A stretch of DNA of 64,000 bases from Psychrobacter sp. P2G3 (GCF_001593285.1 NZ_CP012529.1:2852001-2916000), one strand, 5' to 3'. Counted from the first letter of the stretch, positions 47,078-57,341 are shown. Notes: generated by a model not told the origin, from the letters alone. Program-made: numbers and translations.

Positions 47078-48808
47078 TCAAGAGGCGTGGTTTTTTTCTT
47101 CAAGCTTACGTAAGTCTTTATGCAAAATTTTACCAACGTTCGATTTTGGTAGCTCATCGATAAATTCAACATGACGTGGGCGTTTATAGCCAGTCAAATG
47201 CTCTTTAGCGTAGGCAAGAACATCCTCTTCAGTAAGACTGTTATCTTGACGTACAACGAATATTTTTGGAACCTCGCCACTCTTCTCATCTTCAACACCG
47301 ATGACTCCGCACTCTAAAATCTTTGGATGACCAGCCATCACTTCTTCGACTTCATTGGGATAAACGTTAAAGCCTGAGACCAAAATCATATTCTTTTTAC
47401 GATCAACGATAGTGACATAGCCTTCTTCATCCATAATCCCAATATCGCCCGTACGGAAAAACCCATCATCGGTCATGACTTCACGAGTAGCATCATCGCG
47501 ATTCCAGTAGCCTTTCATTACTTGCGGACCACGGACACTAATCTCACCGCGCTCACCTAGCTCAAGCTCGTTACCGGCTTCATCTAAGATAGCAACGTCA
47601 GTATCTGGCATTGGTACGCCAATGTTGCCACTGAACGTAGCACTATTAAAGGGGTTAGCTGTTGCGACTGGTGAAGTCTCAGACAAACCGTAACCTTGGA
47701 CGATGATATTGCCTGTTACCTGACGCCATTTTTCTGCCGTTGAGCTAAGGACTGCCATACCGCCACCCATCGACATGCGCAGCTTACTATGATCCATCGC
47801 CTTAAACTCTTCATTATTAGCAAGCGCATTGAATAAAGTGTTTACTGCTGGGAAAAACGCTGGTGGATTATTCTTATAAGCTTTTAATAAGCTATCAAGG
47901 TCACGCGGGTTGGGCACTAGGAGGCCGATACAACCGCGATAAATACCAAACATACCGCAGACAGTAAAGGAGAAAATATGATATAGCGGTAAAGCCGTCA
48001 GAATGACAGGCTGCTCGTTACTCTTATCAAACTCATCAAAAGCACTACCCAAAAAGGTATCAGACTGAATAAGGTTAGCAACGAGATTTTTGTGAGTCAG
48101 CATCGCACCTTTGGCAACCCCAGTGGTACCACCGGTATACTGTAAGACTGCCACATCACTAAGGCTGATATTGCTTGGGCGTTGGTATTTACTTGCCGGA
48201 CTTTGCTTAAGCATGTTTTTGAATTCAACGCTGTTTGCAATCTTGTATTCTGGGACCAGTTTTTTGACGTGACGGACGACTGTATTGACCATAAAGCCTT
48301 TTAGCGTGCCCATCAAATCGCCCATACCTGTGATGACGACATGCTCTACGACTTTGCGACCGATATCTTGATAGGTCTTGGCAAAGTTTTCGACCAAGAT
48401 AAGTGCTTTAGCATCAGAGTCAGTCAGCTGGTGTTCAAGCTCTTTGGTAGTATATAGTGGATTGACATTGACTAAGGTTAGACCTGCACGCAGTACGCCA
48501 ATGACTGTAACCGGTAGCTGCAAAATATTAGGCATCATGACCGCGACTTTGTCGCCTTTTACCAGTCCAAGTGACTGCAAATAAGCAGCAACTTGACGGC
48601 TATATAAGTCTACTTCTTTAAAAGTAATTGAGGAGCCCATGCAGACGAATGCCGTTTTGTCACCATGTTTAACGAAGCTCTGCTCAAAAATATCGATCAG
48701 TGAGGTATCTTCGGCTGGCATGTCAATATCGTAAGTTAGCCCAAGCGCCTCATAGGTTTTCAGCCAGACCTTATCATTACGACGGGTTAAATTGACTTGA
48801 TTATCCAT
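47078..48808 (-). CDS. fadD: Long-chain fatty acid-CoA ligase (FadD, copy 2)
   Basis: Second long-chain acyl-CoA synthetase, 576 residues from the ATG at 48808. That start has AGGAG upstream, better than the TTG that opens the frame at 48838. Motifs parallel copy 1: YTGGTTGVAKGAMLTHKN, QGYGLSETSPVATANP, FRTGDIGIMDEEGY and DRKKNMILVSGFNVYPNE, with the catalytic Lys in KSNVGKILHKDLR. Divergent from parC. The two copies presumably differ in chain-length preference or regulation, which cannot be read from sequence. Confidence 0.93.
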   Translation of the reverse strand: MDNQVNLTRRNDKVWLKTYEALGLTYDIDMPAEDTSLIDIFEQSFVKHGDKTAFVCMGSSITFKEVDLYSRQVAAYLQSLGLVKGDKVAVMMPNILQLPVTVIGVLRAGLTLVNVNPLYTTKELEHQLTDSDAKALILVENFAKTYQDIGRKVVEHVVITGMGDLMGTLKGFMVNTVVRHVKKLVPEYKIANSVEFKNMLKQSPASKYQRPSNISLSDVAVLQYTGGTTGVAKGAMLTHKNLVANLIQSDTFLGSAFDEFDKSNEQPVILTALPLYHIFSFTVCGMFGIYRGCIGLLVPNPRDLDSLLKAYKNNPPAFFPAVNTLFNALANNEEFKAMDHSKLRMSMGGGMAVLSSTAEKWRQVTGNIIVQGYGLSETSPVATANPFNSATFSGNIGVPMPDTDVAILDEAGNELELGERGEISVRGPQVMKGYWNRDDATREVMTDDGFFRTGDIGIMDEEGYVTIVDRKKNMILVSGFNVYPNEVEEVMAGHPKILECGVIGVEDEKSGEVPKIFVVRQDNSLTEEDVLAYAKEHLTGYKRPRHVEFIDELPKSNVGKILHKDLRKLEEKNHAS

Positions 48809-49397
48809 AATCTTATTTCTCCTAATGAATTTGTGCAATCAGTGGTAAATACCCCTTTGTTCTTTAACATACACACTTTGTACACACTACTCAATATAAA
48901 AGATTGGCACTTGAGTTCGCAAAGTTACTTGACGCCTAACATTTACTTTATAATCAATTATATAGGTGATAAACACTAGCATTTTTCGTATTATTCCTCA
49001 GCATTAGATAGGCATCTATTAACTGCTATTGTTGCTTGTTTCTTTCTGTATAGAATCACGCCTTATTCTATTTATTGATAATTACTATTGACATCGGCTA
49101 ATCGGTATTAACTACAAGCAGTCATCAAATCTATATTCACACGGCTTTTTTAAACGAACTTACTATCAGCCTATTAATGGCAGAATCATATATAGTATTT
49201 GCTGCTGTATCGGTACATATCAGCACGTCATGACCTGTCGTCTATTCTAGCTTACACCTTTTTTATTGACGCAATATCCTTTACGATAGCGCTATCTTAT
49301 CTTTAAGTTAATTCCGCACCTTAAATGGAGCGCGGCACATAATATGCAGCACTATATACATCATACTAATTAAAAACTCAGAAGCGAAACCTATTCT
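48809..49397. other. Divergent intergenic region fadD/parC
   Basis: About 590 A+T-rich bases. It must contain promoters in both directions. I see no stable hairpin, no clear FadR-like site and no ORF worth calling. Confidence 0.45.
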
Positions 49398-51704
49398 ATG
49401 TCCGATGTTATTGATAATACGATTACGCCCATTATCCCAAGTGAACCAATGGATACCCGCTCAGTCGCGGAGTTCACTGAACAAGCCTATCTCAATTACG
49501 CTATGTACGTCATTATGGATCGGGCGCTACCCAATATCGCTGATGGTCTAAAGCCCGTACAACGCCGTATCGTTTATGCCATGAGCGAGCTGGGACTAAA
49601 ATCGACTGCGAAGGCGAAAAAGTCTGCGCGTACGGTCGGTGATGTGCTGGGTAAATATCATCCGCATGGTGATAGCGCTTGTTATGAAGCCATGGTGCTA
49701 ATGGCGCAGCCGTTTAGTTATCGCTATCCGCTTATCACGGGTCAAGGTAACTGGGGTAGCCCAGATGATCCCAAATCGTTTGCCGCGATGCGCTATACCG
49801 AAGCCAAAATGTCTGCTTACGCCAATACTTTGCTTGCAGAGTTAGGCCAAGGCACGGTCGATTGGCAAGATAACTTCGATGGCACCATGCAAGAGCCAAC
49901 CACTCTACCTGCTCGCCTGCCCAATATTTTATTGAATGGTACGACCGGTATTGCGGTTGGTATGGCAACCGATATCCCGCCACATAACCTTAATGAAGTG
50001 GTACGTGCGGCTATTCGTTTGCTGAAAAATCCTGAGCTATCAATTAAACAATTAACCCAATCGATACCAGCGCCTGATTTGCCAACGCCCGCTGAAATCA
50101 TCACCAGTAAAAAAGATTTGCAGGCGATGTATGAGAGTGGACGTGGTAGCTATAAAATGCGCGCCACCTATCATGTCGACCCAAAAGAGAAAAATCTCGT
50201 CATCATCGATGCTCTTCCTTATCAAGTATCCGGTAATAAAATTCAAGAGCAGATCGCTAAGCTGATGACTGATAAGAAACTACCGTGGATTACTGATATT
50301 CATGATGAGTCAGATCATGAAAACGCTTGCCGTATCGTCTTAGAGCTAAAATCTACCCGCGTCGACGTGCAGCGAGTAATGAGCCATCTGTTTGCCAGTA
50401 CTGATCTTGAAAGCAATTACCGCGTCAATATGAACATGATTGGTCTAAATGGTAAACCGCAGGTCAAAAACCTAAAAGAAATCCTTGAAGAATGGCTCGT
50501 CTGTCGCCGCTCAGTGGTCACCCGTCGTTTGCAATATCGCCTCGATAAAATCGATAAGCGCTTGCATATTCTCGCAGGTTTGCTGATTGCCTATCTGAAT
50601 ATCGATGAAGTCATTCGTATCATTCGTGAAGAAGACGATCCAAAATTATCATTGATGCAAGGCTATGATCTGACTGAAATCCAAGCTAATGCTATCTTGG
50701 ACATTCGTCTGCGTCAGCTCGCTAAACTAGAAGAGATTGAGCTGCGCCGTGAGCAAGATGAGCTGGCTGCTGAACGCGCTATCATTCAAGAGTACTTGGA
50801 CAATCCAGACAGTCTGACCAATTTAATGATCGATGAGCTCACTGCCGATATGAAGGAACATGGCAACGAGCGCGTGGCACAATTGGCAGAACGCGAAGAA
50901 GCGCAAGCACTCAAAGAGTCTGACCTCGTACCAAGCGAGCCTGTCACTGCTATCCTATCGAAAGCAGGCTGGATTCGCGCCGCTAAAGGACATGACGTCG
51001 ATGCTGCTGGCATGACCTATCGCTCAGGCGATAGCTATCAAGCCCACGTGCGCGGCAAATCCAATGAGAGAATCTACGTGCTCGATAGCACTGGACGCAG
51101 TTATAGTATCGATGCGCATAGCCTCGCATCCGCCCGTGGTCAAGGCGATCCGCTGACCAGCGTACTCAAACCGCCAGCAGGTGCCAGCTTTGAGCAGCTA
51201 TTAACCGGTGCTGACGATCAGCGTATTGTCCTTGCTAGCTCAGCAGGTTATGGTTTTATTAATACCATTGGCAATCTCGATAGCAATCAAAAAGCGGGCA
51301 AAAATATCATCAATCTAGCGGCTGATAGTCGCTTGCTCTCTGTTGCGCGTATCGATGCAACAGTGGAAACGATTGCTAATGCTGACGGTTCAGAAACCAA
51401 TGCAAATGTAGCGCCTGACCATCTCGCTGTTGTGACCAATGCGGGCTATCTATTGATATTTGCTCTTGATGACTTGCCTGAACAGGCACGTGGTAAAGGC
51501 AATAAGCTGATTAAATTAAAAGATGGTGAAGAAGTGCTGGCTATCACGCCACTCAGTCAGCAAGACAGCCTAATCATTACTGCTGGTAAACGCCACGTAA
51601 CGCTAAAACCAAACGATTTAGCCAACTATACGGGCAGTCGTGGTAATCGTGGTGGGCAGCTACCAAGAGGCTTTCAGAACGTGACAAGTGTTGAGGTTGG
51701 TTGA
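49398..51704 (+). CDS. parC: DNA topoisomerase IV subunit A
   Basis: Catalytic subunit of topoisomerase IV, which decatenates daughter chromosomes. Tyr133 in [12 protein letters not shown] is the DNA-cleaving tyrosine. The quinolone-resistance region [12 protein letters not shown] carries Ser93 and Glu97 (E. coli Ser80 and Glu84), the wild-type state at both key positions. The C-terminal domain has the expected repeated beta-pinwheel pieces ([37 protein letters not shown]). The 768 residues match the family. Its stop codon overlaps the ATG of the next gene by one base (TGATG), so the two may be translationally coupled. parE is not in the window. Confidence 0.96.
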   Translation: MSDVIDNTITPIIPSEPMDTRSVAEFTEQAYLNYAMYVIMDRALPNIADGLKPVQRRIVYAMSELGLKSTAKAKKSARTVGDVLGKYHPHGDSACYEAMVLMAQPFSYRYPLITGQGNWGSPDDPKSFAAMRYTEAKMSAYANTLLAELGQGTVDWQDNFDGTMQEPTTLPARLPNILLNGTTGIAVGMATDIPPHNLNEVVRAAIRLLKNPELSIKQLTQSIPAPDLPTPAEIITSKKDLQAMYESGRGSYKMRATYHVDPKEKNLVIIDALPYQVSGNKIQEQIAKLMTDKKLPWITDIHDESDHENACRIVLELKSTRVDVQRVMSHLFASTDLESNYRVNMNMIGLNGKPQVKNLKEILEEWLVCRRSVVTRRLQYRLDKIDKRLHILAGLLIAYLNIDEVIRIIREEDDPKLSLMQGYDLTEIQANAILDIRLRQLAKLEEIELRREQDELAAERAIIQEYLDNPDSLTNLMIDELTADMKEHGNERVAQLAEREEAQALKESDLVPSEPVTAILSKAGWIRAAKGHDVDAAGMTYRSGDSYQAHVRGKSNERIYVLDSTGRSYSIDAHSLASARGQGDPLTSVLKPPAGASFEQLLTGADDQRIVLASSAGYGFINTIGNLDSNQKAGKNIINLAADSRLLSVARIDATVETIANADGSETNANVAPDHLAVVTNAGYLLIFALDDLPEQARGKGNKLIKLKDGEEVLAITPLSQQDSLIITAGKRHVTLKPNDLANYTGSRGNRGGQLPRGFQNVTSVEVG

Positions 51705-52582
51705 TGAGTAGAAGTATGACCATGCCGGAATCCCTAAGCGCCCCATCTGATAAAATCATTTATCAGGTGGGTTTAAATGCTCTCCGATACCAAGAAATAG
51801 AAAGAATTGCTAAAAGACTCATCGAATTTTCGGATTACACTGTAACTTCTTCTGATATATCTAAAGATAGACCCACACCCATATCAGGGTCTTTCAATCC
51901 TAGCGTAAATACTACAAAAAACACTATGGGGAGCTTAGTCAGCTTACTTTGTGATCTCCAGGATGTGGATGAGAATAAAGAATCTGATGATAAAGATGAG
52001 TTTAAAATCTCATTTAAAATTTCACATGGATTGATAGATAGGCAAAGAATTCAAAATCTATTTCAAAAAATAATAACTGATAGAAATAACTTCACTCATC
52101 ATTTTGAAAATTATTATGTTGACCCAAACTCAAACTTTAAACAACCTCATGAGGTTGTTTTAAAACGTTTACAATTTGAATATAACGATGCTGGCTGTTT
52201 ACTAGAAAAACTAAAAAGCGAACTTAAGATGAAAATAGATTTCATCATAGAACATATGAATCTTTTTTCAGAAGTAGTGACCATTAACCAAGTAGCTAAT
52301 ATCTTTGATGAAGCCTATCAGTCGTGCAAACGCAGTGACGGTTGGGCAGTATGGCAACAAGTAATGCATTATGTGTATAAAACACCTAATACTCAAACTA
52401 ATATTGAAAAACTGAAAAAGAAGAAAAGCCTTAAAACGACTAAGAATATGCTTATGTGTGTATTCCCTAATTGGTTATTTAAAGATGAGCCCACTAAGAA
52501 TGGCTCACGGATTTTGGTAAAAGTGGACAATACGTCAGTAAATATAGATAGCAGCTTCCCTAAAATTATTATTTCGGACTAA
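51704..52582 (+). CDS. HEPN-like plus OST-HTH/LOTUS-like accessory protein
   Basis: A 292-residue A+T-rich gene, unlike parC in codon use. I place the start at ATG 51704, one base inside the parC stop, with GAGG seven bases before it. Residues 22-190 are helical: RYQEIERIAKRLIEFSDY, then TMGSLVSLLCDL, FKISFKI and ITDRNNFTHHFENYY. The last contains R127-x4-H132, the HEPN RNase signature (RNxxxH). Residues 212-274 (DGWAVWQQVMHYVYK, SLKTTKNMLMCVFPNWLFK, DEPTKNGSRILVKV) have the pattern of an OST-HTH/LOTUS RNA-binding domain. Bacterial proteins of this two-part layout exist, but function is unknown. Both domain calls are pattern-based. It could act as an RNA-targeting toxin or defence protein; this is inference. 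Confidence 0.6.
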   Translation: MSRSMTMPESLSAPSDKIIYQVGLNALRYQEIERIAKRLIEFSDYTVTSSDISKDRPTPISGSFNPSVNTTKNTMGSLVSLLCDLQDVDENKESDDKDEFKISFKISHGLIDRQRIQNLFQKIITDRNNFTHHFENYYVDPNSNFKQPHEVVLKRLQFEYNDAGCLLEKLKSELKMKIDFIIEHMNLFSEVVTINQVANIFDEAYQSCKRSDGWAVWQQVMHYVYKTPNTQTNIEKLKKKKSLKTTKNMLMCVFPNWLFKDEPTKNGSRILVKVDNTSVNIDSSFPKIIISD

Positions 52583-52635
52583 TATCTTTGTTATATAACT
52601 GATCACTATCTATAATTTAATCTGTGTCTTCTACC

Positions 52636-53205
52636 CTAACCCTGCCTTAACCCCAAAATCGGAATGACCAAGTCTTCCTCATCGGTCAAATGTTGCGAGA
52701 GTAAATCGGTTGCGTCCACCAAGGTTTGATGCAATTGCTCTGCCAACGCTTTATCCTCAACCTCACTTCTCGCCAGCGTATCGTTTTGCACTTGTAGCTT
52801 ATCGAGTAGCGCATCTAAGCGCACATGGTCGCGACCCAATATCTCAAACCCTGCCTGTAGCTGCGGATACATCCTAATAAACTCAGGGAAAAACCCCTCA
52901 TCCTCTACCCCATGATGTTGATGCAGTTTGAGCACATGCATATTGATACGTTTCAGTATCTGCGAGCGATACTCTGACCAGTCGTACTCGCCAGATTGAT
53001 AACCTTCACTAATCTGTGTCAAGATACGTTGACGCTTGCGTATGTTAGTATGTACTTTTAGCCAGCCCGATGTTTTGTAAGCATAATCTGCGCTAAACCA
53101 TTGGTCTGGCGGTAGCTTGTTGAATAAGAACAACCAGTCTATCTCAAGCCGACTGTCGGGATGACAAGCTAAATAAATCCTCATCTGCAACGGTTTTGAT
53201 AGCAC
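52636..53205 (-). CDS. Hemerythrin HHE-domain protein
   Basis: Helical protein of up to 189 residues with a hemerythrin-like di-iron site: HVLKLHQHHGVEDEGFFPEF, then GRDHVRLD and finally SQHLTDEEDLVIP supply the expected His, Glu and Asp ligands. Such proteins bind oxygen, nitric oxide or iron; the function here is open. The start is uncertain: GTG 53205 and ATG 53184 both lack a well-placed ribosome binding site. A 42-codon ORF in another frame (53272 to 53144) with a better ribosome binding site overlaps the start, so the gene may carry an N-terminal frameshift or be translationally coupled to that ORF. Confidence 0.75.
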   Translation of the reverse strand: MLSKPLQMRIYLACHPDSRLEIDWLFLFNKLPPDQWFSADYAYKTSGWLKVHTNIRKRQRILTQISEGYQSGEYDWSEYRSQILKRINMHVLKLHQHHGVEDEGFFPEFIRMYPQLQAGFEILGRDHVRLDALLDKLQVQNDTLARSEVEDKALAEQLHQTLVDATDLLSQHLTDEEDLVIPILGLRQG

Positions 53206-53270
53206 CCTCTTTGGCAGCTATATTTTTGACAGCAACATTTTTAATAGTAATGCTTTGAGGTGAGTTATCC

Positions 53271-53314
53271 ATTGCCTTGCCCTTGTTAATTGCCTTGCCC
53301 TTGTTAATTGCCTT
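53271..53314. repeat. Tandem repeat, 18-bp unit, about 2.4 copies
   Basis: ATTGCCTTGCCCTTGTTA occurs twice exactly (53271-53288 and 53289-53306), followed by a partial third copy. Read on the minus strand it repeats an AAGGGCAAGG ribosome-binding-like sequence just before the ATG at 53272. Confidence 0.85.
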
Positions 53315-53678
53315 TACCAGTTACGTTTGCTCAATTAGCTTTCTTATTATCAGAACAGTTAATTTATAGAAAAAAGTGAGACCTAAAAACAAATTAATTA
53401 GAAATACTAAAATCAGTCAAATAAATATGTAGAATATAAATATAGTCTAAAATCTAAAAATCAACTGCGCAATTGAGTATGCAGGTATTGAATATGCATA
53501 TACAGCCACTATAAATAACAATCTAATCAATGTGTTACATAATTCAGTCAGAAGCCACGTACTGCTATACTACTTCCACTGTAGAATTAAACCCATAATG
53601 ACAAACACCATCACGGAAGCAGTGCCGAGCGATATTTGGTCACCATTCATAGTAGTGTTTAAAACATAAAGGATAATC
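53315..53678. other. Intergenic region hemerythrin-HAD gene
   Basis: About 360 A+T-rich bases between divergent genes. A minus-strand frame of 116 codons overlaps the start of the HAD gene and I take it as a shadow. No hairpin or repeat beyond the tandem repeat at the left edge. Confidence 0.45.
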
Positions 53679-54509
53679 ATGTTTATTGTAGATAAAGCTG
53701 TGAATGTTAATATGCATAACAGAGTAGCCACCCCTAAAATCATATTTTTTGACATCGATGATACGCTAAGCCGTAACGGTATTATTGCCGAGCATAATAA
53801 AGCGACCCTCGAGCAACTTGCTAAAACTGACATCAAGTTAGTGATTGCGACAGGACGTTCCAAGGCCATTATTCCAGATGATATTTTGGCATTACTGGAC
53901 GACAATATATTGGATGCCATTATCTGTATGAATGGACAATATAGTTTTAATAAAGACGGTCTTATCAGTCATTACCCTTTATCCGCTGAGCAAAATGACA
54001 AAATCGTCCAGCTATGCCAAACGAGCGAAATTATCCATAAATTCGACTCTGCGACCCATATCGCATGGTCAAACGAAAACGAGCGTCTGCGCGAATATAA
54101 TGCCAGAACGCCAAACTCTATCGTTGATCCGGACTATTACAAATTAAACCCTGTCTATCAGTGCTCGGTATTCTTTAACAATCAAGAAGATAAAATGCAA
54201 GACGTCAACTTTGCCCAGTACGAGTTAAAACTGGTGCATTGGCATCAGATCGGTGCAGATATCTTGCCCGTAGAAGCCTCCAAAGCACGAGGTATTAGAG
54301 ATTTATGCGAGCATTATGCTATGGATGTGAACGAATGCATGGCGTTTGGCGATGGTATGAATGATTTGGAGATGTTTGATTTGGTTGGTTACGCGGTAGC
54401 CATGGGCGACTCTCAACCTGCCCTCATCGCGCGTGCGGACTTTGTCACTGGGACTATTGAAGAATATGGTATTCAAAAGGTACTTGAGCAATTTAAGATA
54501 GCGTCATAA
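53679..54509 (+). CDS. Cof-type HAD-IIB phosphatase
   Basis: Cytoplasmic sugar- or nucleotide-phosphate phosphatase of the Cof (HAD-IIB) type, 276 residues. Motif I is IIFFDIDDTLSRNG, motif II VIATGRSK, and motif IV MAFGDGMNDLEMFD. A C2 cap lies between. AAAGGATA precedes the ATG. About 20 residues at the front (FIVDKAVNVNMHNRVATP) precede motif I; a second in-frame ATG lies near. The substrate is unknown. A strong terminator follows. Confidence 0.9.
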   Translation: MFIVDKAVNVNMHNRVATPKIIFFDIDDTLSRNGIIAEHNKATLEQLAKTDIKLVIATGRSKAIIPDDILALLDDNILDAIICMNGQYSFNKDGLISHYPLSAEQNDKIVQLCQTSEIIHKFDSATHIAWSNENERLREYNARTPNSIVDPDYYKLNPVYQCSVFFNNQEDKMQDVNFAQYELKLVHWHQIGADILPVEASKARGIRDLCEHYAMDVNECMAFGDGMNDLEMFDLVGYAVAMGDSQPALIARADFVTGTIEEYGIQKVLEQFKIAS

Positions 54510-54557
54510 TTAGAATAGAGTTAAGCGAAACCGTTAAAAATTCTTTTCTTTATAGCC

Positions 54558-54596
54558 AACAAAAACCCTTGTCAGTAGCTGACAAGGGTTTTTGTT
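54558..54596. terminator. Strong bidirectional terminator
   Basis: A perfect 18-bp stem (54558-54575 with 54579-54596) with a 3-base loop and T-rich flank, between the HAD gene and a convergent small membrane-protein gene. Confidence 0.9.
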
Positions 54597-54673
54597 TTGC
54601 GAATAATTGCTGAATTTCAAATAACAGACGTAAATAAGCGCTTAGCTCGTAGAATATAACTGCAAAAAGGCAT

Positions 54674-54937
54674 TTAACGCTTACCTGCTACCAAACCATA
54701 AACCCAGCTACCAATTTTATAGAATCCTACGAGCATAAGAATAAGTACCACCGCTGCCAACACGTAAGCCAACCAATTGGGCATACTACTCAACCAGCCA
54801 ATCGTAAATGCCAAACCCATATAAGTCTCCACTGGCCAATTCACAATAGAGGTTGGTGAGCCAGCATTGAACATGGCCATAAATGCCACTAGCCCAAGTA
54901 CAGCAGTAATAATCCCAGCACGTTTGCGGTTATTCAT
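54674..54937 (-). CDS. Small hypothetical membrane protein
   Basis: Unrecognised 87-residue protein with two or three membrane segments: AGIITAVLGLVAFMAMF near the start, YMGLAFTIGWL in the middle and LAYVLAAVVLILMLVGFYKI near the end. The ribosome binding site AGAAGAG precedes the ATG. It is downstream of the SDR gene start region on the same strand but separated by 95 bases from the SDR stop, so they may form an operon. Confidence 0.65.
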   Translation of the reverse strand: MNNRKRAGIITAVLGLVAFMAMFNAGSPTSIVNWPVETYMGLAFTIGWLSSMPNWLAYVLAAVVLILMLVGFYKIGSWVYGLVAGKR

Positions 54938-55032
54938 CTCTTTTCTCTTCTAAATTCGATCGAATTACTTATTCACTAGTTAATCTTCTAATTTTTATAG
55001 TCTTTACAGTAACAAGACACAGTATTAAAACG

Positions 55033-55830
55033 TCAAGGCATTGTCAAGCCACCATCAACAGCGATCGATTGTCCTGTGATAGCCGCACTCAAATCAGACG
55101 CCATTAGCAGCACTGAATTGGCAAAGTCAGCCACTGAGGTCGCTTGACGTAACGGTGTGGTAGTAGCGATATAATCAAACACCTCTTCAGTTGTTAAGCT
55201 GCTCGCGTCAGTAGTTTTTAGCAGTCCACCTGCCAGCAGATTAACTCGAATACCATACTGTCCTAGCTCCGCAGCCAAGTTACGCGTCAGCCCAATCAAT
55301 GCCGATTTAGCAGTCGTATAGTCGTAATAAGTGACTACCGGATTGTAAACGAGGTTGGTTGAGATATTGATAATCTTGCCCATCTGCTGCGCTTTCATTT
55401 GTGGTAACACTGCTTGCACTGTATTGACCGCACCCTTAACGATGCCATCTATTTGCTGAGAAAAGTGCGCCCATTTGACAGTTTCAATACTGGTGTAATC
55501 AGCACTGGGATTAAATTGGTAACTTGGCAAGGCATTATTGACCAATATATCAATACGTCCATAACGAGCAATGACCTCATCCGCCATCGCTTTTACTTGC
55601 TCAAGTTCAGTGACATCAGCTTGATAAGTAAATGCTTGTCCCCCGGTCTCTAAGATATCTGCAACTACTTTTTCGGCAGCTTCTTTACTATTAAGATAAT
55701 TGACGCAAACGAGCGCGCCTGCTGCTGCCATTTGCTGAGCTATCTGTGCACCAAGGCCACGACTGGCACCAGTGACGATTGCGACTTTGTTAGTGAGCAG
55801 TGTAGGAATAACCGTATTGGTCTGGTTCAT
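55033..55830 (-). CDS. SDR-family oxidoreductase (FabG-like)
   Basis: NAD(P)-dependent short-chain dehydrogenase of 265 residues. The Rossmann motif is TGASRGLGAQIA, the catalytic Ser lies in IINISTN and the YxxxK pair in YDYTTAKSALIG. DILVNNALPS replaces the usual NNAG, an uncommon but tolerated variant. The C-terminal ITGQSIAVDGGL fits FabG-type reductases. AAAGGATA precedes the ATG. The substrate is not indicated. Confidence 0.92.
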   Translation of the reverse strand: MNQTNTVIPTLLTNKVAIVTGASRGLGAQIAQQMAAAGALVCVNYLNSKEAAEKVVADILETGGQAFTYQADVTELEQVKAMADEVIARYGRIDILVNNALPSYQFNPSADYTSIETVKWAHFSQQIDGIVKGAVNTVQAVLPQMKAQQMGKIINISTNLVYNPVVTYYDYTTAKSALIGLTRNLAAELGQYGIRVNLLAGGLLKTTDASSLTTEEVFDYIATTTPLRQATSVADFANSVLLMASDLSAAITGQSIAVDGGLTMP

Positions 55831-56120
55831 AGTATTTATCCTTTATATAGTTTTATCGAAACATATAGTTTTATAGAGATTTTTATTTAAATTTTAGAAA
55901 ATATTAAACATTCCAAAGGTGCCAATCATATCATGGTTATTAATTATCATAGCGCTTAGCAAAATCTACGATTTTCTAATCAAAGCCTAGCAGATTCGAG
56001 CTGCTACCCTTTAAATTATGGCTTCGAATGACCATAACGATATGATTACTGCTAATAAATAGCGGTCAATTATCTAACATGCATCGGTTTTTACTTTTTT
56101 GTCTACTTAGGAGAGCTATC

Positions 56121-57266
56121 TTGTCTCATTTATCATCGTCACGCCTATCCTCAAAAGTTCCTACTCGCGCTGGCAGTCGAGTTGGTCGTGTCATACCCAA
56201 AGCATTGTTGGCCGCAGCTGTCGGCTTGGTACTTGCTAGCTGTAGCAACTATGACAATGCTGCGACTGATGGTACGGCTACCAGTAACGAAACCCTTAAT
56301 TTGTATAACTGGTCAGAGTATATGCCGCAAGAGATTCTTGATGGTTTTGAGGAAGAGACAGGAATCTCGGTCAACTACACGACCTTTGATTCTAATGAAG
56401 CGATGTATGCCAAGCTTAAACTGCTTGACGACTCTAGCCAATATGATCTTGCTATTCCGTCAACCTATTATGTTGAAAAAATGGCTAAAGAAGGATTATT
56501 GCAAGAGCTAGATAAATCAAAACTGAGCAATTTTAAGAATCTTGATACTTCATTTACCAACACTAAGGTCGATCCTGAGAACAAATACTCTATCCCTTAT
56601 ATGTGGGGCAGCACTGGTCTTGCTATTAATGGTGATACTGTTGACCCTGCGACCGTCAATAGCTGGAATGATCTATGGAGTCCTAACTATAAAGGTCAGG
56701 TGATGCTGACCAACGATGTGCGTGAAGTATTTGGCATGGCGTTACTGACACTTGGCTACTCAGGCAACAGTCGCAATCCTGATGAGATTAAAGCTGCTTA
56801 TGATAAGCTCACCACCTTAATGCCTAACGTCAAAACCTTTAATTCAGATGCGACGCGCATGCCCTATATCGAAGGCGAAACTGCACTCGGTATGACATGG
56901 AATGGTGAAGCCGTCATGGCCAACGATGAAGGTCTGACCAGCTTGGTTTATAAATACCCATCTGAGGGCGCGATATTATGGATGGACAACTTCGTCATCC
57001 CAAAAAACGCCAAGCAAGTAGACGCTGCGCATAAATTCATTGATTATTTGCTACGTCCTGAAAACGCTAAAATCGTTAGTGAAGAGATTGGTTATGCGTC
57101 GCCAAATATGGCGGCACGCGAGCTTATGTCGGATGAAGTGAGAAACAACCCAACGATTTACCCAAGTAAAGAAGTGCTAGCAAAAGCAGAATTCCAAGAA
57201 GATGTGGGTGATGATGCGCTACAGGTTTATCAGCAGTATTGGGATATGCTAAAAACTGGCCGTTAA
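56121..57266 (+). CDS. Polyamine ABC transporter substrate-binding lipoprotein (PotD/PotF-like)
   Basis: Exported, lipid-anchored binding protein for spermidine or putrescine. The lipobox LASC ends a hydrophobic segment (LLAAAVGLVLASC). The mature protein starts with LNLYNWSEYMPQEILDGF, the family signature, and includes YMWGSTGLAING and MTWNGEAVMAND. I choose a TTG start at 56121, because TAGGAGAG lies directly upstream; the frame also contains an ATG 42 bases earlier without a ribosome binding site. A 30-residue basic stretch precedes the lipoprotein signal. No permease or ATPase genes adjoin, so it must use components encoded elsewhere. Confidence 0.9.
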   Translation: MSHLSSSRLSSKVPTRAGSRVGRVIPKALLAAAVGLVLASCSNYDNAATDGTATSNETLNLYNWSEYMPQEILDGFEEETGISVNYTTFDSNEAMYAKLKLLDDSSQYDLAIPSTYYVEKMAKEGLLQELDKSKLSNFKNLDTSFTNTKVDPENKYSIPYMWGSTGLAINGDTVDPATVNSWNDLWSPNYKGQVMLTNDVREVFGMALLTLGYSGNSRNPDEIKAAYDKLTTLMPNVKTFNSDATRMPYIEGETALGMTWNGEAVMANDEGLTSLVYKYPSEGAILWMDNFVIPKNAKQVDAAHKFIDYLLRPENAKIVSEEIGYASPNMAARELMSDEVRNNPTIYPSKEVLAKAEFQEDVGDDALQVYQQYWDMLKTGR

Positions 57267-57341
57267 TAGAAAGATAGAAGGTCTGCTTTATAGAACTATC
57301 TATAACGACTAACCAAAGCATCTAAATGGTTTAATACTAAT

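Noticed and set aside
49665..49695. Quinolone-resistance mutation in parC
   Set aside because: Both key positions (Ser93, Glu97) carry the wild-type residues.
53570..53920. 116-codon minus-strand hydrophobic frame
   Set aside because: It overlaps the well-supported start of the HAD phosphatase gene, including its motif I, and lacks a ribosome binding site.
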